Positions 41,301 to 51,089 of a DNA stretch of 64,000 nucleotides are shown here, piece after piece (the stretch's first letter is position 1; each line of letters starts with the position of its first letter). Origin of the DNA: Eukaryota sp. TZLM1-RC (lineage: Eukaryota; Metamonada: BaSk clade); contig JAUPSS010000004.1 in assembly GCA_040285825.1 (NCBI GenBank), forward strand, positions 6,843,604 through 6,907,603. Direction: 5' to 3'. Under the pieces are notes generated by a model that did not search any database, was not told the DNA's origin, and was given only the letters and a program-made list of their open reading frames with translations. The position numbers and the translations under genes were made by a program.

Positions 41301-44300
41301 GGGAACTTTGGTTAACCTGCACCATAAATAACGTGGAAGTACAAGGCGAAATTGATAATGGAGCTGCATTTTCAGCATTATCAATGGATTTAGCCTCTAA
41401 ATGTAATATGACAGTTAATGACAATAAGACTGTCGAATACTTATCGGCAAATGGTATTCGCTCCACGACCCTGGGATGTGCAAGTGGTGTTCTTGCTCTA
41501 AATGTGGGTAGCTTGGCCACTCAAGTGTTTTTAAGGATCGAATTCCAGATCATTCCTGGTACCAATAATTTTTTGATCGGAAGAGACTTATTACAAACCT
41601 TGGGGCTACGCACGGAGCACGGTTTTAATATTAATTTGGATCGCGAACATCGCACCATCTTAAATGCTGAATGTGAGTTTGATAATAGAATTTGTCAACC
41701 AATTAGATTCATTGAACAATTGAGTAATATATCAGACTTAGGTAATGATTTTGGGCATTCCACATTTAGACATGAGTTAGATGAGTTGGGCTGTAGAATA
41801 TGCCTGGATGACATTAGGGACGAGGAACGCCTAGTCGTGCTACTCGAAAAATATAGAAATGTATTTAGTGGGCTACCTCACCCGGATGGAATTGACTGTC
41901 AGCCGATGACCATTCCATTTTATGACGAAAGTAAGGTCGTCAAAAGGAAACCTCGAAGATCAAACCCAGAAAAACAACGGGTAGCCGAGGAAATTTTTAA
42001 CGAATTGATCCGTAATGGATTTGCTGTGCCCGCAAAATCTCAATTCAGTAGTCCCATCTGTCTTGTGATTTACCCTGATCACAGGAAGCCACGATTAACT
42101 GGCGATTTTAGTGGTATTGGTGGAGTAAATGATTTAACTAAACCTGTAGAGGCAAATTTGCCCAGGATTAGCGACATTTTAGAGTTTCTAAGTAAAGCTA
42201 ATTATATAGCAACTCTAGATTTACCTAAGGCATTTTGGCAGCTCAAAATTGCAGAAGAGGATATTGATAAAACTACCGTATCAATTCCCGGAATGTCGAT
42301 CAGTTTTAAAAGGGCTTGTTTTGGTTTGAAGAACGTTCCTGCAGTCTTCCAAAACATGATGATGGAAATATTTGATTCTGAGGGTGTATTTATTTATATC
42401 GATGATATAATAATAGTAGCTTCAACCCTGGATGAATTTCTATCTAGAGTAGGTACGGTCCTAGAACGCGCCAAACGTTTTAGAGTTAACCTTGGCCTAC
42501 CCAAGTGTAGCTTTACCACTTGCAAACATGAAATAAAAATTCTAGGTAGTATTTTTATAAACAAAACCCGTTATATAGATGAGTCTAGGATCGAGGGACT
42601 GATCAACCTACCCAAACCCAGGACATTACCTGAGGTTAGGAGTTTTATAGGTTCGATTAATTATATACGTGACTGGTTGCCAAACTTGTCTGATTTGATA
42701 GAACCAATCAACAAATTAACCAGAAACAAACCGTCAAAGATCAAGTGGACTTCTGATCATGACGAGGCTTTTGGTAAGATTATAAATCTTATCAATGCAA
42801 ATATCCCTCTTGAATTGCCCTCAGAAGACAAGCATATTTTAATAAGTGCTGATGCGTCTGATGTGGCTGTAGGTGGAGTAATATGGCAAGAAGCTAACCC
42901 ACCTAAAGATCCTACGACACCGCTAATTAAGAGAAAGGTTGTACCTATTGCCTTCTTTAGCAGATTATTATCAACTTCACAAAAGAATTGGTCTGTACTT
43001 CAGAAAGAGTTGTATGCAATTTTACTAATTCTCACTGACAGTAGTTTAGAAAATTATTTAATTTCGAGGAAATTAACTATTTTCACTGATCATAGAAATT
43101 TAGCATACCTTATATCAGCTCCTGAAAAGAACAGAATTGTGAAGAGGTGGCTACCAATATCGTCAGAATTCAATTTTGATGTAGTCCACACGGCAGGCGA
43201 GGAGAATTATTGGGCAGACATGTTGTCTAGATTGGTTGATACCAAACCCAAAACCCCTCGAGTCCAACAAGTGAGAAACTTGGCACCTCACAGAGTTGAA
43301 GAACAATTACCCTATTTAAATTTATTAACTAGAGTTAATTTGTTAAGGGATGATATTACTCAACCGTCCACAATTGAGCTACCCACGATCAATAGCTTAT
43401 CTGCACTGAAAGAAGCAGTTGAGGATACTAAATTTGATTTATTTGACACTTGGATCTCAAAGATTAGGCAAGAACAACTTATAGATGTTGATTCAAATCC
43501 TGATTATTATAAAGATTACAATTATAATTCAGATATTCAATTGTATACCAACAATCGTGGGAAGATTGTTATCCCAGATAGTTTAAAGAAGCAGACTTTA
43601 ACTATCATTCATGGACATACAAATGTTGGCCATCCTAGTGTGACGACTAGCGTAAAGAAATTACTCAATAGTGATTACTTTTGGCCCGACATGCGCAAAG
43701 ACATGATTAATCATATTAAGAGATGCCCAGCATGTCAAAAGACGGCACATGTGCCTAAAAAAGTCATTGAATCATCTGGCTCTCTTTGGGCTGATCGACC
43801 TTTTGCACGATTAAATGCAGATACTATTGGACCATTACAACAAGATGATAATGGATTCAAATATTTAATAGTTTTCGTAGATTCGTTCACTAGGTATACG
43901 ATCATTTGCCCTGTAAAGGAATTGAATGCAGTGGAGGCAACCAATCACCTCCTATGGAGTGTAGTATCAATTTTTGGTATCCCACTGTTGATTCATAGTG
44001 ACAATGGTATTGAATTTGCAAATGCCATATTCAAAGGGTTATGCGATTTATTAAACATTGAAGTAAGTCGTTCACTAACTAGCTTTTCACAAAGCAATGG
44101 ATTAGTAGAAAGACGACACAGAGACATCTTACAAAGTCTAAGAAAGATTTTGGTGGACTCTGGCGATTATAGCAATTGGAGTGAATATATCCCAATTGTA
44201 CAACTTCAAATCAATTCAACTATTAGTAGAGTTACTGGTCATTCGCCCTACAATTTAATGTTTGGTAGCGACCACAGCCCTAGAGCTGATCCTAGTAATA

Positions 44301-44527
44301 TGTTTGAATTAATAAAATCAGCTAATGTTAATATTCCCTTTGTTAAAGATCTTGAAGCAAAACTTGAAAGGATTTCAAAGAAGAGAGAAGAGGCAGAGCT
44401 CAGGCAAGCTCAACAACTGCCTGAAGTTAACAAACATAGGAACCCTTTTAATAAAGGTGACTTAGTTCTGCGATTAAAGACTAATGGTAAACTCCATGAC
44501 TTGCTTCGCTGGCCCTTTTCTCGTTGA
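38303..44527 (+). CDS. Ty3/gypsy Gag-Pol polyprotein
   Basis: A 2074-aa ORF from an ATG at 38303. In order: a Ser/Pro/Glu-rich N-terminus of degenerate short repeats (about residues 10-95); gag (about 230-880); a zinc knuckle 'WCNLCKTNKHPEEKCF' (about 893); a retropepsin-like 'VQGEIDNGAAFSALS' (about 1016) with Asn where the D-S/T-G motif has Ser or Thr; reverse transcriptase with 'FIYIDDIIIVAS' (about 1364); RNase H 'ISADASDVAVGGVIW' (about 1515); integrase HHCC zinc finger 'HTNVGHPSV...CPACQ' (about 1772-1812); and the DDE core with 'LNADTIGPL', 'IHSDNGIEF' and 'GLVERRHRD'. The frame ends at 44527 in 'LRWPFSR'. The natural continuation lies in the +1 frame (44484-44954). Confidence 0.9.
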   Translation: MDRASLINGLNSHNDNPPSSLRKSNVPSLKENSPPPSVSNPPLAESSPSFGKSNPPKESELSAEKSIASQKESHLLNKESELRTEESPTSQKRSHLPYTERGNHVVDVSELYTYPDNSSELLPCRKSFLTPSEQRRFKAFVVSTKSDACTEGEGGEGEQQSTTGSSRKTPSPPTSDISSSEEPQSDSRGSLNQNYSRRGDESDDEPPHTPNPPNPTPSFPSTERTSQGLYRRKLAKAVEAVTRDFLLDLIANPPEDILDWSDDELLKMAENESERLAGDVDPAECEKVRRDYLAKRWPFLFGEAHGKTLDDVVYESYDQSPNLLKRLDDLTDSAVSCGMSAVEDCYFSAPRSKYQAATPRPAKWHRDAIDDHKIYFSGNQEAYDRLFWIAKMYPHNQQGRNLRGVVRHFLVENVHPKDSIADILIMLGGRFDESRGDTLQFHTKESYIREIGTRVIELKEQRVGPNKLKLVYPDAWMAKLKAWVDSWPDQNVFENVLIKSSCLPYDHKLAGVPRGSKDAPDWVDLRPPAQTVPVQEEPPKTRFIIKLGETLPSEERNMNLYSTPSVGPLASRRASCEATPTQASVIKSSIPTQPLGTNAPRDSLVDTLGLYRTPVTDEEKLRKRIDDKLRCLVKLNEAFDAKKIFDFVLNFGNWAKTVRDRDGPTRAFTPITKYGQPVHQYDFVRSMFFEVDPLYLRFMIEGKVIAEWQSFYGGRTNVLGNNPSDAEICQYLLLSTQYKYPTDVEKALRSVRPPEISRKMSAESSWTAFIEQIIYIIRRSTIMPGTDGNPSVVYPAKRFLETINDKTNNQLMDTYIIWIGKFDSSNEKLGDAIYDLGNAFVNKVNSLESSIKDMNLIRTAFGAHAPAQKGRSQSKGPFKNPRVSSRPIPSEQWCNLCKTNKHPEEKCFKLVGRPGSKKRHGGERRDRKRKSSSNKPDDYTSLNNNLTNNSIKSIYIMSKTDSNYNHLNPLKRFRESSNPVGSIHSVRLSRVAEDQESSNGELWLTCTINNVEVQGEIDNGAAFSALSMDLASKCNMTVNDNKTVEYLSANGIRSTTLGCASGVLALNVGSLATQVFLRIEFQIIPGTNNFLIGRDLLQTLGLRTEHGFNINLDREHRTILNAECEFDNRICQPIRFIEQLSNISDLGNDFGHSTFRHELDELGCRICLDDIRDEERLVVLLEKYRNVFSGLPHPDGIDCQPMTIPFYDESKVVKRKPRRSNPEKQRVAEEIFNELIRNGFAVPAKSQFSSPICLVIYPDHRKPRLTGDFSGIGGVNDLTKPVEANLPRISDILEFLSKANYIATLDLPKAFWQLKIAEEDIDKTTVSIPGMSISFKRACFGLKNVPAVFQNMMMEIFDSEGVFIYIDDIIIVASTLDEFLSRVGTVLERAKRFRVNLGLPKCSFTTCKHEIKILGSIFINKTRYIDESRIEGLINLPKPRTLPEVRSFIGSINYIRDWLPNLSDLIEPINKLTRNKPSKIKWTSDHDEAFGKIINLINANIPLELPSEDKHILISADASDVAVGGVIWQEANPPKDPTTPLIKRKVVPIAFFSRLLSTSQKNWSVLQKELYAILLILTDSSLENYLISRKLTIFTDHRNLAYLISAPEKNRIVKRWLPISSEFNFDVVHTAGEENYWADMLSRLVDTKPKTPRVQQVRNLAPHRVEEQLPYLNLLTRVNLLRDDITQPSTIELPTINSLSALKEAVEDTKFDLFDTWISKIRQEQLIDVDSNPDYYKDYNYNSDIQLYTNNRGKIVIPDSLKKQTLTIIHGHTNVGHPSVTTSVKKLLNSDYFWPDMRKDMINHIKRCPACQKTAHVPKKVIESSGSLWADRPFARLNADTIGPLQQDDNGFKYLIVFVDSFTRYTIICPVKELNAVEATNHLLWSVVSIFGIPLLIHSDNGIEFANAIFKGLCDLLNIEVSRSLTSFSQSNGLVERRHRDILQSLRKILVDSGDYSNWSEYIPIVQLQINSTISRVTGHSPYNLMFGSDHSPRADPSNMFELIKSANVNIPFVKDLEAKLERISKKREEAELRQAQQLPEVNKHRNPFNKGDLVLRLKTNGKLHDLLRWPFSR

Positions 44528-44954
44528 AGACGTTAAATCCAATAAAAGTTTATTACTCAAGAATCTTGTCACTGGTTCGATGTCTACGGCAAGTATAAAT
44601 CATTGTAAACTATACCTTTCAGACTTCCCTAAAGAAGATCTTGATTGGCATAAGAATATTGCTGCTGGCGATATGGAAGAATCTGTAATCGTTAAAATTA
44701 TAGATCACTTTGATTACGTAAATTCGAACAATAATAAAGTTCCTTATTGTACCGCAGTTTGGTATGGCGGCGAGACTTCGTCTGTCCCAGTTGCTGACGT
44801 CAAAAGCACTGAGGCATATCAAACATATTTGCGCTCTATTAGTCCTCACACTACCAGGAAACGGAAGGTATCTTCTAATTCCAAATCTAAGACTAATTCC
44901 CCTGCAGTCAGTACTCGTAGCTCTCGTTCGAGATCTAAGAGAGGGAAAAGGTAG
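44484..44954 (+). pseudogene. Gypsy pol C-terminus with chromodomain-like region, +1 frame
   Basis: This frame overlaps the end of gag-pol by 44 nt and continues its protein: 'AGPFLVEDVKSNKSLLLKNL', then 'ESVIVKIIDHFDYVNSNN', a segment 'YCTAVWYGGETSSVPVADV' resembling a chromodomain (the W-x-G core), and an Arg/Ser/Lys tail. The relative at 28096-28772 reads straight through this junction ('KLHGNCKGSFLIVD'). The +1 shift here is therefore best explained by one extra base near 44500-44510, not by programmed frameshifting. As read, the integrase would lack its C-terminal targeting tail. Confidence 0.65.
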
Positions 44955-45087
44955 TGTTGTACTGTGGACAATTAGTCTAGTACATTTATATTTATATAAC
45001 ATAGTTCACTAGTGATGGCCTTTATAAGGGCCGGTGAATTTCTAATAAATTATTCCTTATTCTTGTTATCATATGGATAGAGCATCA
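44955..45087 (+). repeat. 3' LTR of the gypsy element
   Basis: 133 bp, identical to 38185-38317. It is preceded by the polypurine tract and followed by the CAGT target duplication. Confidence 0.92.
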
Positions 45088-45099
45088 CAGTGTTTTAAT

Positions 45100-46484
45100 T
45101 GTTCCAGACCCAAAAAGTATGCCGAGTTTGTACTTCAAGATGATCAACTGGATTTCTTAATTTAACAGTAATATCAAGAAATGCACCAGCTTATCTTGAC
45201 CCATTGGCTAAATTTGACAATAAATGCCTATATTAATCGGGGTCAAAATCTATTGGAAAAATCAATAAGAAATGAACGACTTACCATCAATATGAAAACT
45301 CCGGCCACAAGTTTTTCAATCAGGACTGAATATTTTATGTTTTCTAGAAGAGAACTCCCCTGAGCTCATGAAAAGGCACTCTCTCTCTCGCCTTTATCCA
45401 GTTGGTCTCCATGCTTCTGCAGTTTGGAAAAAAAGCCGAATCTTATTTCACAAAGCTAAATGAAATCAAAAACCTTCTAAACAACCCTTATCGGTTTTTT
45501 AATAAATCCAAATTTATCAACTATACTATTTTTTCAAATGGTGATTCTTTGCGGTTCATGTTCATTCAGAAGGCAAGGAAAACGTATAATTGCCCGACTG
45601 AAGCGGAATTTGAGTCGAGACGTGTCTCTGGAAATTATGAGTTCCATAACTCTGAAAAAAAAAGAAAAAAAATGTAATGTCCAGAGAAAAGCAGATTCAC
45701 AGCAGAGAACACAGTTACCAGTGGATGAACAGTTTCATTATTGAGATTCTGATGAAAATTTGTTTTTTATAGCAATCTTTGCATTGTTGGTTCTTTCAGA
45801 AATTCTGCACCTGTATTTAACGGTACTGGCCTGCTGCTGAACCCAAAAGAACGAAAATAAAATCATCCTCCTTCTCTCACTCAAGCAACTCCTAATTGTT
45901 ATTCCGCTCAGAGCTTCCAAGAGTATCTAATTGAAATAAGTTTACCTTATGTTTCGGAATCTGAGGAAGGGTCTGAATATGCTTCAATTAGGTGTGGAAA
46001 CCTGCAGTGTGGTGCAAGAAAAAAATAACATACATGTAGAAGAAATAAGTTTGATTTTTTCATACGAAAACAAAAGAGACTAACTAAATTTATTAACAAA
46101 ATTAAACGCTTGTCTGAAGGAAGAAACACTATAGTTGGGTTCGGCAATGGCGGCGGTGGTCCATCTCGTCAAGCTGTGAAATCCCCCAGATAGTGATTTC
46201 TCAAACAAATCCAAAAACACTCTGAAAACGTCAAAGTGCGGGACGAGTTTATGACCTCAGCAAAAATGAATTGCTGTAAGGTCTTTCATAGAAAGATATA
46301 TCATGATGACGGAAGGGTAAATAACCCTAAGTTCGATTGTCATCGGTGTCAGACCAACTGGTCTAGGAACATCTCAGCCTCTAGAAATCAGCAGGAGATT
46401 GTAGTCAGTGAGTATTTCACTGGTACTAGGCCAGAACCATTCCGAAGACCAAGGTGTGAAAGACGTCTAAGAAGACAGCAGTAG
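45100..46484 (+). pseudogene. Fanzor (eukaryotic TnpB-like nuclease), locus F4, decayed
   Basis: Plus-strand pieces in several frames match Fanzor F3: 'NNPYRFFNKSKFINYTIFSN' (from 45480; F3 'KNPYLFFKTRANDYTMSF'), 'FDFFIRKQKRLTKFINKIKR' (from 46052), 'IVGFGNGGGGPSRQAVKSPR' (from 46131; F3 'VWFGNGGACTSRQKVKTPR'), 'RDEFMTSAKMNCCKVFHRKI' (F3 'GDEYMTCATVNCCKMLHQKI'), a Cys pair 'CHRC', RuvC-III 'NWSRNISASRNQ' and 'GTRPEPF'. The RuvC-III Asp is Asn here (codon 46368-46370). RuvC-I is not recognisable. Several stops and frameshifts break it. The gypsy element lies directly upstream, and the F4 N-terminus may begin right at its target site. Confidence 0.75.
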
Positions 46485-46603
46485 CTGTTTTCATCAACGT
46501 ATTTCCAAGGTGTTTAGTGTATACTGACCCCTGGTGCTGAGAAGTTGACATCAGTTTTGGTGATATTTATTCAATATCCATTGGATGCGAAATTCTCAGT
46601 TTG

Positions 46604-49600
46604 ATGCATCTTGTACAGAAACGGCATTGTACGACTCTTCCCTGTTCAGTGTTCTCCACTGCTAATCCCAATGAACTTCTTTTGTGCTATGAACCACTTT
46701 GCGATGTCTATTTTCTTGTGGTGGAAAAGAGTCTTTTTCGCCTTGAAGCATCCACTCTTACCATTTCACAAGTACATACTTTTTCTTTGTCCAATGCAAC
46801 TGCCATTTCATGTAATCACCCATTCGTTGCAGTGGCTCATGCTTTCCACAGTGTTTCCATCTTTCAAATACCAACGGCTTCTACATGCTCACTCTTTCTA
46901 CAACTACCTCACTTCTCTTCATCATGCGTAAATTCTCTCTCTTTCAGTTCCGACGGTTTGTTGCTTGTAGGTGGTAGCAACGGTAGTTTTAGCATTATGA
47001 ATGTTGCTTTAAATTCTGAGTGTCATGTTCTCTCTACTTTTGTTATCCCCAATGCCCAACCTCAAGCTGTTTACTTACTTGATCATGATACAGTTTTCTT
47101 CGTTTCAGAGTCCTTTGATTTTTTCAAGTATTCAGTTTGCAATAAACATTTGGAGTCAATAATGAATTTTCAGTCAAAATTAATTGATTATTTCATTTAT
47201 AATGACTTTTTCTATGGTTGTACTCGTGATTCTTTTTTTATTATCAAGATCAAAGGAAATTGTCCCAATCAAATTATTGAAAAATCTTTTATTAATTGCG
47301 AGTTTCACTGTCATTCATTAGTGTTTTGCTCGAATTCTTTTGTGTTTCTGTTATCAACTGATGGTTATTTACATTTGGTTTCAGTCAGCCAAGACTTTGA
47401 TTTGTCCTTTGAGGATCAATGTGATTTCAGTCTTTTGTCAATTATCAACCCCCACCGTTGTCCTGATCAACTCAAGGTTGATCAATACCTATCATCGTTA
47501 CCTTCAAAATGTGCAAATAATATCATTTTGTTATCAAGTAGCACTCTTTATTTTTTGAATTATAATTTCATAGGGCCTCGTTGTGAATATAACTTTGATA
47601 ATTTATCTCTTTCTTGCCAAAATATTGATGGTCAATCTCAAAATTTCGACAACTTTATCAGTGATCTTTGCTGGAAAATAAGGGAGCCTTTGTCATCATT
47701 TCCTTCTAGGGTAGATTATGATGAGGTCCTATGTGATTGTTTGAGCACTATATTAAACTATTCTGATCAACTCAGCTTTATTCATCATTCTTGGTTACTC
47801 AATAGTATCATTACTTTGATTGGTAATTTGATTGGGGTAAATACACCCTTTGCACATTCCTTGTTTGATTTAATAAGTTCTGTCTTTGAATCTTATCAAT
47901 TTGAATGTGGTCACTTTACACGTCGTAATATCATACATTTTTTGACCTTGGTTGACTTTTCCAAAATTAAACAGACTCAGTCAGGTTTTATAAAGCTTGT
48001 CGAATCTTTGCTGGTTTTACTCTCTGAATCACACACTAAAATCAGCCCTGCTGATGCAACTTTGGGGTGTAACTTAATCTTAAAGGTGTCTAATTTTTCT
48101 AGTTTTCTCAAAAAGTTGCCATTGTTGGTCAACAATTTTTTCGATTTACACATTTTTGCTTCAACTGGTACTATTAGTTCTTCTTTATCGGTAATTAGTT
48201 TATTTCAGTTGATTAAACATGCGAACTGTGGAAATTCGTTGTTCAAAATCATCGAGTCTTTGCTTCTTCAATCTTTCAAATATGATTTAAAACCTGAAAC
48301 TTGTTTAAGTTTTTTAGTCAAGTCAACATTATTGTCGGACAACTTTCAAGAGAAATCCCTTGACTTTTTAATCCAGGAGTTACCTCGCTGTACCTGTATT
48401 TACTCAGTCTACTGCTATTCAAACAACCAACCAACTGAATTACTCTGGACAAGTGTCGAAAAGTGGTATCACTTTGGATGTTTTTATTGTAATCTTTTGC
48501 TATTTGGTATTATTGAAGATGTTGGAATTGGTTTTGAAGATAAAGAGTCTTTTGTCAGTAACCTAATTTACCAAATCTTTTTGAAGACAGTGGATTTTAA
48601 TTCTACAATTCAAATTTATAATGATTCTTTTACTAGTATTCTCAAAAAAATATCTAGTTTGTCTTGTGATTCACTGTTGCTTTCTATTTTTTCCAAAATT
48701 ACTGGAATCAGACCACAGGAATGCTTTGAAAATTTTGTTTTGCGACTGTTGAAGGTGCCTTACTTGTCACTTATACATTTTTCTAAAATATTGAAACATG
48801 CTACAGGTTTTCTATCACCAGTATCATTGATAGAACATTCTTGTAGCTGCCTGAATCACTTCCTCATTAAAAGTTCAAAATCATCCAATTCTGAACCTAA
48901 CTTTGACCCTCTATTGAAGACTAAACTTCCTCAAGTGGACTGTGATTTTTATTCGGAAATTTTCCCGATATTATCCTCTGCAATTAATTCCCTTGACCAA
49001 CAATTTATTACTGATAATAATTCTAATTTGGTTATTAAACCACTCATTGACCAATTTATTAAACTACTTCACAGCTTACCCTTTTTAGCGCTCATTGATA
49101 CTGATTATTTTTCTGGTTTTGTTGAAACTCTTGCTAATTTTTTGGTTGGATTTTTGATGGAACAGGTTCGAAATCACTGTCTGAGTTCCAATGCCGATTG
49201 TGCACTTTTCCAATTGATCACTAAATTAGTAAGTTTACATCATTCAACTGCTGGTTCTAGAAGATCTTTGCTTCCCAAGACTCGGCAACTTCATTCCTTG
49301 TTTTCTGAATTAGAATTAAATACTATTGTTTCAGCTTTTGCTTCCAAGTCAGCAAGTTTTGGTGGATGTTTGGGTTCTCTAGTTATCCTTATCAAGGAGT
49401 GTCCCTTGGTTTTACCTTATTCTTTTCGAATTAAGTTGATGAAGCAGTTAATAAACTTTTATAATGGTAATTCTGAATCAAAAAAGCTTGTTTTTGAGGT
49501 TGATCGTGAAGATCCAATCAATTCTTTTAAGGCGAGTTTTGATGCAAATTCGTTGATTGATATTAGAAATTGTAATCTACGCATTTCTTTTACCAATGAA

Positions 49601-50488
49601 GTTGGAATTGATGTCAAAGGCTTACGACAAGAGTGTTTTAGTTTGGTCTCAAGACAATTGTTCTTTGAATTAAATGACAACATGGTAGAATATGGTGATT
49701 TTACTATTCCTAATGTCAAATCTTGTAATTCTTTTCAAAAATTCATCGGATTTTTACTGGCTCAATCGTTTTTGAATGACCTGACATTGAATTGTAATTT
49801 ACACCCTCTCTGTTGGAAAATTTTACTTGGACAAACGGTTTCTTTGTTTGAGTTACTCCAATATGACGTTTTTCTCAGGAATTCAGTTGACTCAATATTG
49901 GCTTGTCCTGCTTCTATGGGTCTTTTTTTCACTTCTTTTGATGGAAAGGAACTAGTTCCATCTGGTTCTTTTCAACCTGTAACTGATTTAAACAAATGGT
50001 CATTTGTCACAAAGCTTCTTGAATTTGAGCTTAACAAACTAAAGGCCTCAATGGTTGTTGTTAAGCAAACTTTCCGGTGCTTCGTTTCGCCCCAAGTTTT
50101 GAAGTTAATATCTTCAGAAGAACTTTCTTCTGCCATTTGTGGGCTCTCAGTAATTGATGTTGAAGTACTAAAAGGCGTGACCAAAATCAAAGGAACTGAT
50201 GCTGACAATGACACTGTGAAGTTTTTCTGGAAAGAGTTGGAAAGCTCCTCTCAGGATAGACTGCAGCAATTTGTAGAATTTGTAACTAGTTCACCACGAG
50301 TTTCACCGAATTTGCTCTACCAAGACCAGCCCTATCTCACTGTACACGTCACTCCCAAGTCCACTCGCCTTCCGTCAGCTTCTACCTGCTTCTCCTTATT
50401 GAAGTTACCTGACTATGGGGATCAAGACCTTCTTCAAACCAAACTTTGGAGTGCAATTGAGAGTGATCGGAGTTTTTCCTTTGACTAA
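46604..50488 (+). CDS. HECT-domain E3 ubiquitin ligase
   Basis: The first ATG is at 46604 and the stop at 50486, giving 1294 aa. The last 330 residues form a HECT domain: N-lobe 'RISFTNEVGIDVKGLRQECF' and 'QKFIGFLLAQSFLNDLTLN', and a C-lobe with 'KFFWKELESSSQDRLQQFVE' and the catalytic loop 'LPSASTCFSLLKLPDYGD'. The active Cys is codon 50387-50389. The enzyme takes ubiquitin from an E2 onto this Cys and passes it to substrates. The first 300 residues have repeated short beta-like segments ('FSSDGLLLVGGSNGSFSIMN') that fit a WD/beta-propeller fold and may bind substrate; the middle is helical. No intron is needed. I cannot name an orthologue. Confidence 0.9.
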   Translation: MHLVQKRHCTTLPCSVFSTANPNELLLCYEPLCDVYFLVVEKSLFRLEASTLTISQVHTFSLSNATAISCNHPFVAVAHAFHSVSIFQIPTASTCSLFLQLPHFSSSCVNSLSFSSDGLLLVGGSNGSFSIMNVALNSECHVLSTFVIPNAQPQAVYLLDHDTVFFVSESFDFFKYSVCNKHLESIMNFQSKLIDYFIYNDFFYGCTRDSFFIIKIKGNCPNQIIEKSFINCEFHCHSLVFCSNSFVFLLSTDGYLHLVSVSQDFDLSFEDQCDFSLLSIINPHRCPDQLKVDQYLSSLPSKCANNIILLSSSTLYFLNYNFIGPRCEYNFDNLSLSCQNIDGQSQNFDNFISDLCWKIREPLSSFPSRVDYDEVLCDCLSTILNYSDQLSFIHHSWLLNSIITLIGNLIGVNTPFAHSLFDLISSVFESYQFECGHFTRRNIIHFLTLVDFSKIKQTQSGFIKLVESLLVLLSESHTKISPADATLGCNLILKVSNFSSFLKKLPLLVNNFFDLHIFASTGTISSSLSVISLFQLIKHANCGNSLFKIIESLLLQSFKYDLKPETCLSFLVKSTLLSDNFQEKSLDFLIQELPRCTCIYSVYCYSNNQPTELLWTSVEKWYHFGCFYCNLLLFGIIEDVGIGFEDKESFVSNLIYQIFLKTVDFNSTIQIYNDSFTSILKKISSLSCDSLLLSIFSKITGIRPQECFENFVLRLLKVPYLSLIHFSKILKHATGFLSPVSLIEHSCSCLNHFLIKSSKSSNSEPNFDPLLKTKLPQVDCDFYSEIFPILSSAINSLDQQFITDNNSNLVIKPLIDQFIKLLHSLPFLALIDTDYFSGFVETLANFLVGFLMEQVRNHCLSSNADCALFQLITKLVSLHHSTAGSRRSLLPKTRQLHSLFSELELNTIVSAFASKSASFGGCLGSLVILIKECPLVLPYSFRIKLMKQLINFYNGNSESKKLVFEVDREDPINSFKASFDANSLIDIRNCNLRISFTNEVGIDVKGLRQECFSLVSRQLFFELNDNMVEYGDFTIPNVKSCNSFQKFIGFLLAQSFLNDLTLNCNLHPLCWKILLGQTVSLFELLQYDVFLRNSVDSILACPASMGLFFTSFDGKELVPSGSFQPVTDLNKWSFVTKLLEFELNKLKASMVVVKQTFRCFVSPQVLKLISSEELSSAICGLSVIDVEVLKGVTKIKGTDADNDTVKFFWKELESSSQDRLQQFVEFVTSSPRVSPNLLYQDQPYLTVHVTPKSTRLPSASTCFSLLKLPDYGDQDLLQTKLWSAIESDRSFSFD

Positions 50489-51089
50489 GTTTTTTCGTTG
50501 TTGAGATGATGTTGAGTGTTATTCAGTATTGAATCTTCTGTCTTTGTAGAATAAATTCATTTTTTTGAAGGTAAGCAGTGTTTTTTTAGGTTTCCACAAA
50601 GAAATTTCAACATTTGAGATACTGTCTAATTGTTTCAGCATTTGAAGCTTTCACATCATCATTTGTAGGATTTTCAATTCACTTTCAATATGAGTTTATA
50701 TATATGTATGTATGTATTTATATATGAGTTTCAATATGAGTTTTTGTTAAAATTTACTGTGAGTGAAAAAGGGAGTGGGATTCAGATCTGCATGTAATAG
50801 AATAAACAATTGTATGTACAATAGTACCAGCATTGAAAATATGGTCAAAATGTGTTATCGAATACTCCCTTAAAATGGTTGAGCTATCAAGACGAATCAA
50901 AGTAATGGGATTTACTCTTTTTAAATAAGGAACGAAACAAGTACATTCAATTTGTTATATTTTGCATATCTGTTTGTCACCCTTTGTGAAATGAAGGTCT
51001 CACTTTTGTGTATGATCTAGGACAAGTTTTGCAGGCTTGAAGCTCATATTCATTTTTTTATTTGGAAGAACAGAATTGTGTTTCTTTTA
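50489..51089. other. Intergenic, no gene
   Basis: AT-rich 3' flank of the HECT gene. It contains a short 'tatatatgtatgtatgtatttatata' type microsatellite at about 50697-50727 and nothing else I can identify. Confidence 0.5.

Larger units (their letters stand above)
38185..45087 (+). mobile_element. Full-length Ty3/gypsy LTR retrotransposon
   Basis: A 6.9-kb element with 133-bp LTRs (38185-38317 and 44955-45087) that are identical by eye, start 'tgttgtactgtgg' and end 'gatagagcatca'. A 4-bp target duplication CAGT flanks it (38181-38184 and 45088-45091). A purine tract 'aagagagggaaaaggtag' precedes the right LTR. The interior encodes gag-pol in the order gag, zinc knuckle, protease, reverse transcriptase, RNase H, integrase (Ty3/gypsy order) and a chromodomain-like tail shifted by one base. 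Identical LTRs indicate very recent insertion. It landed between a truncated LINE and the decayed Fanzor F4. Confidence 0.93.
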
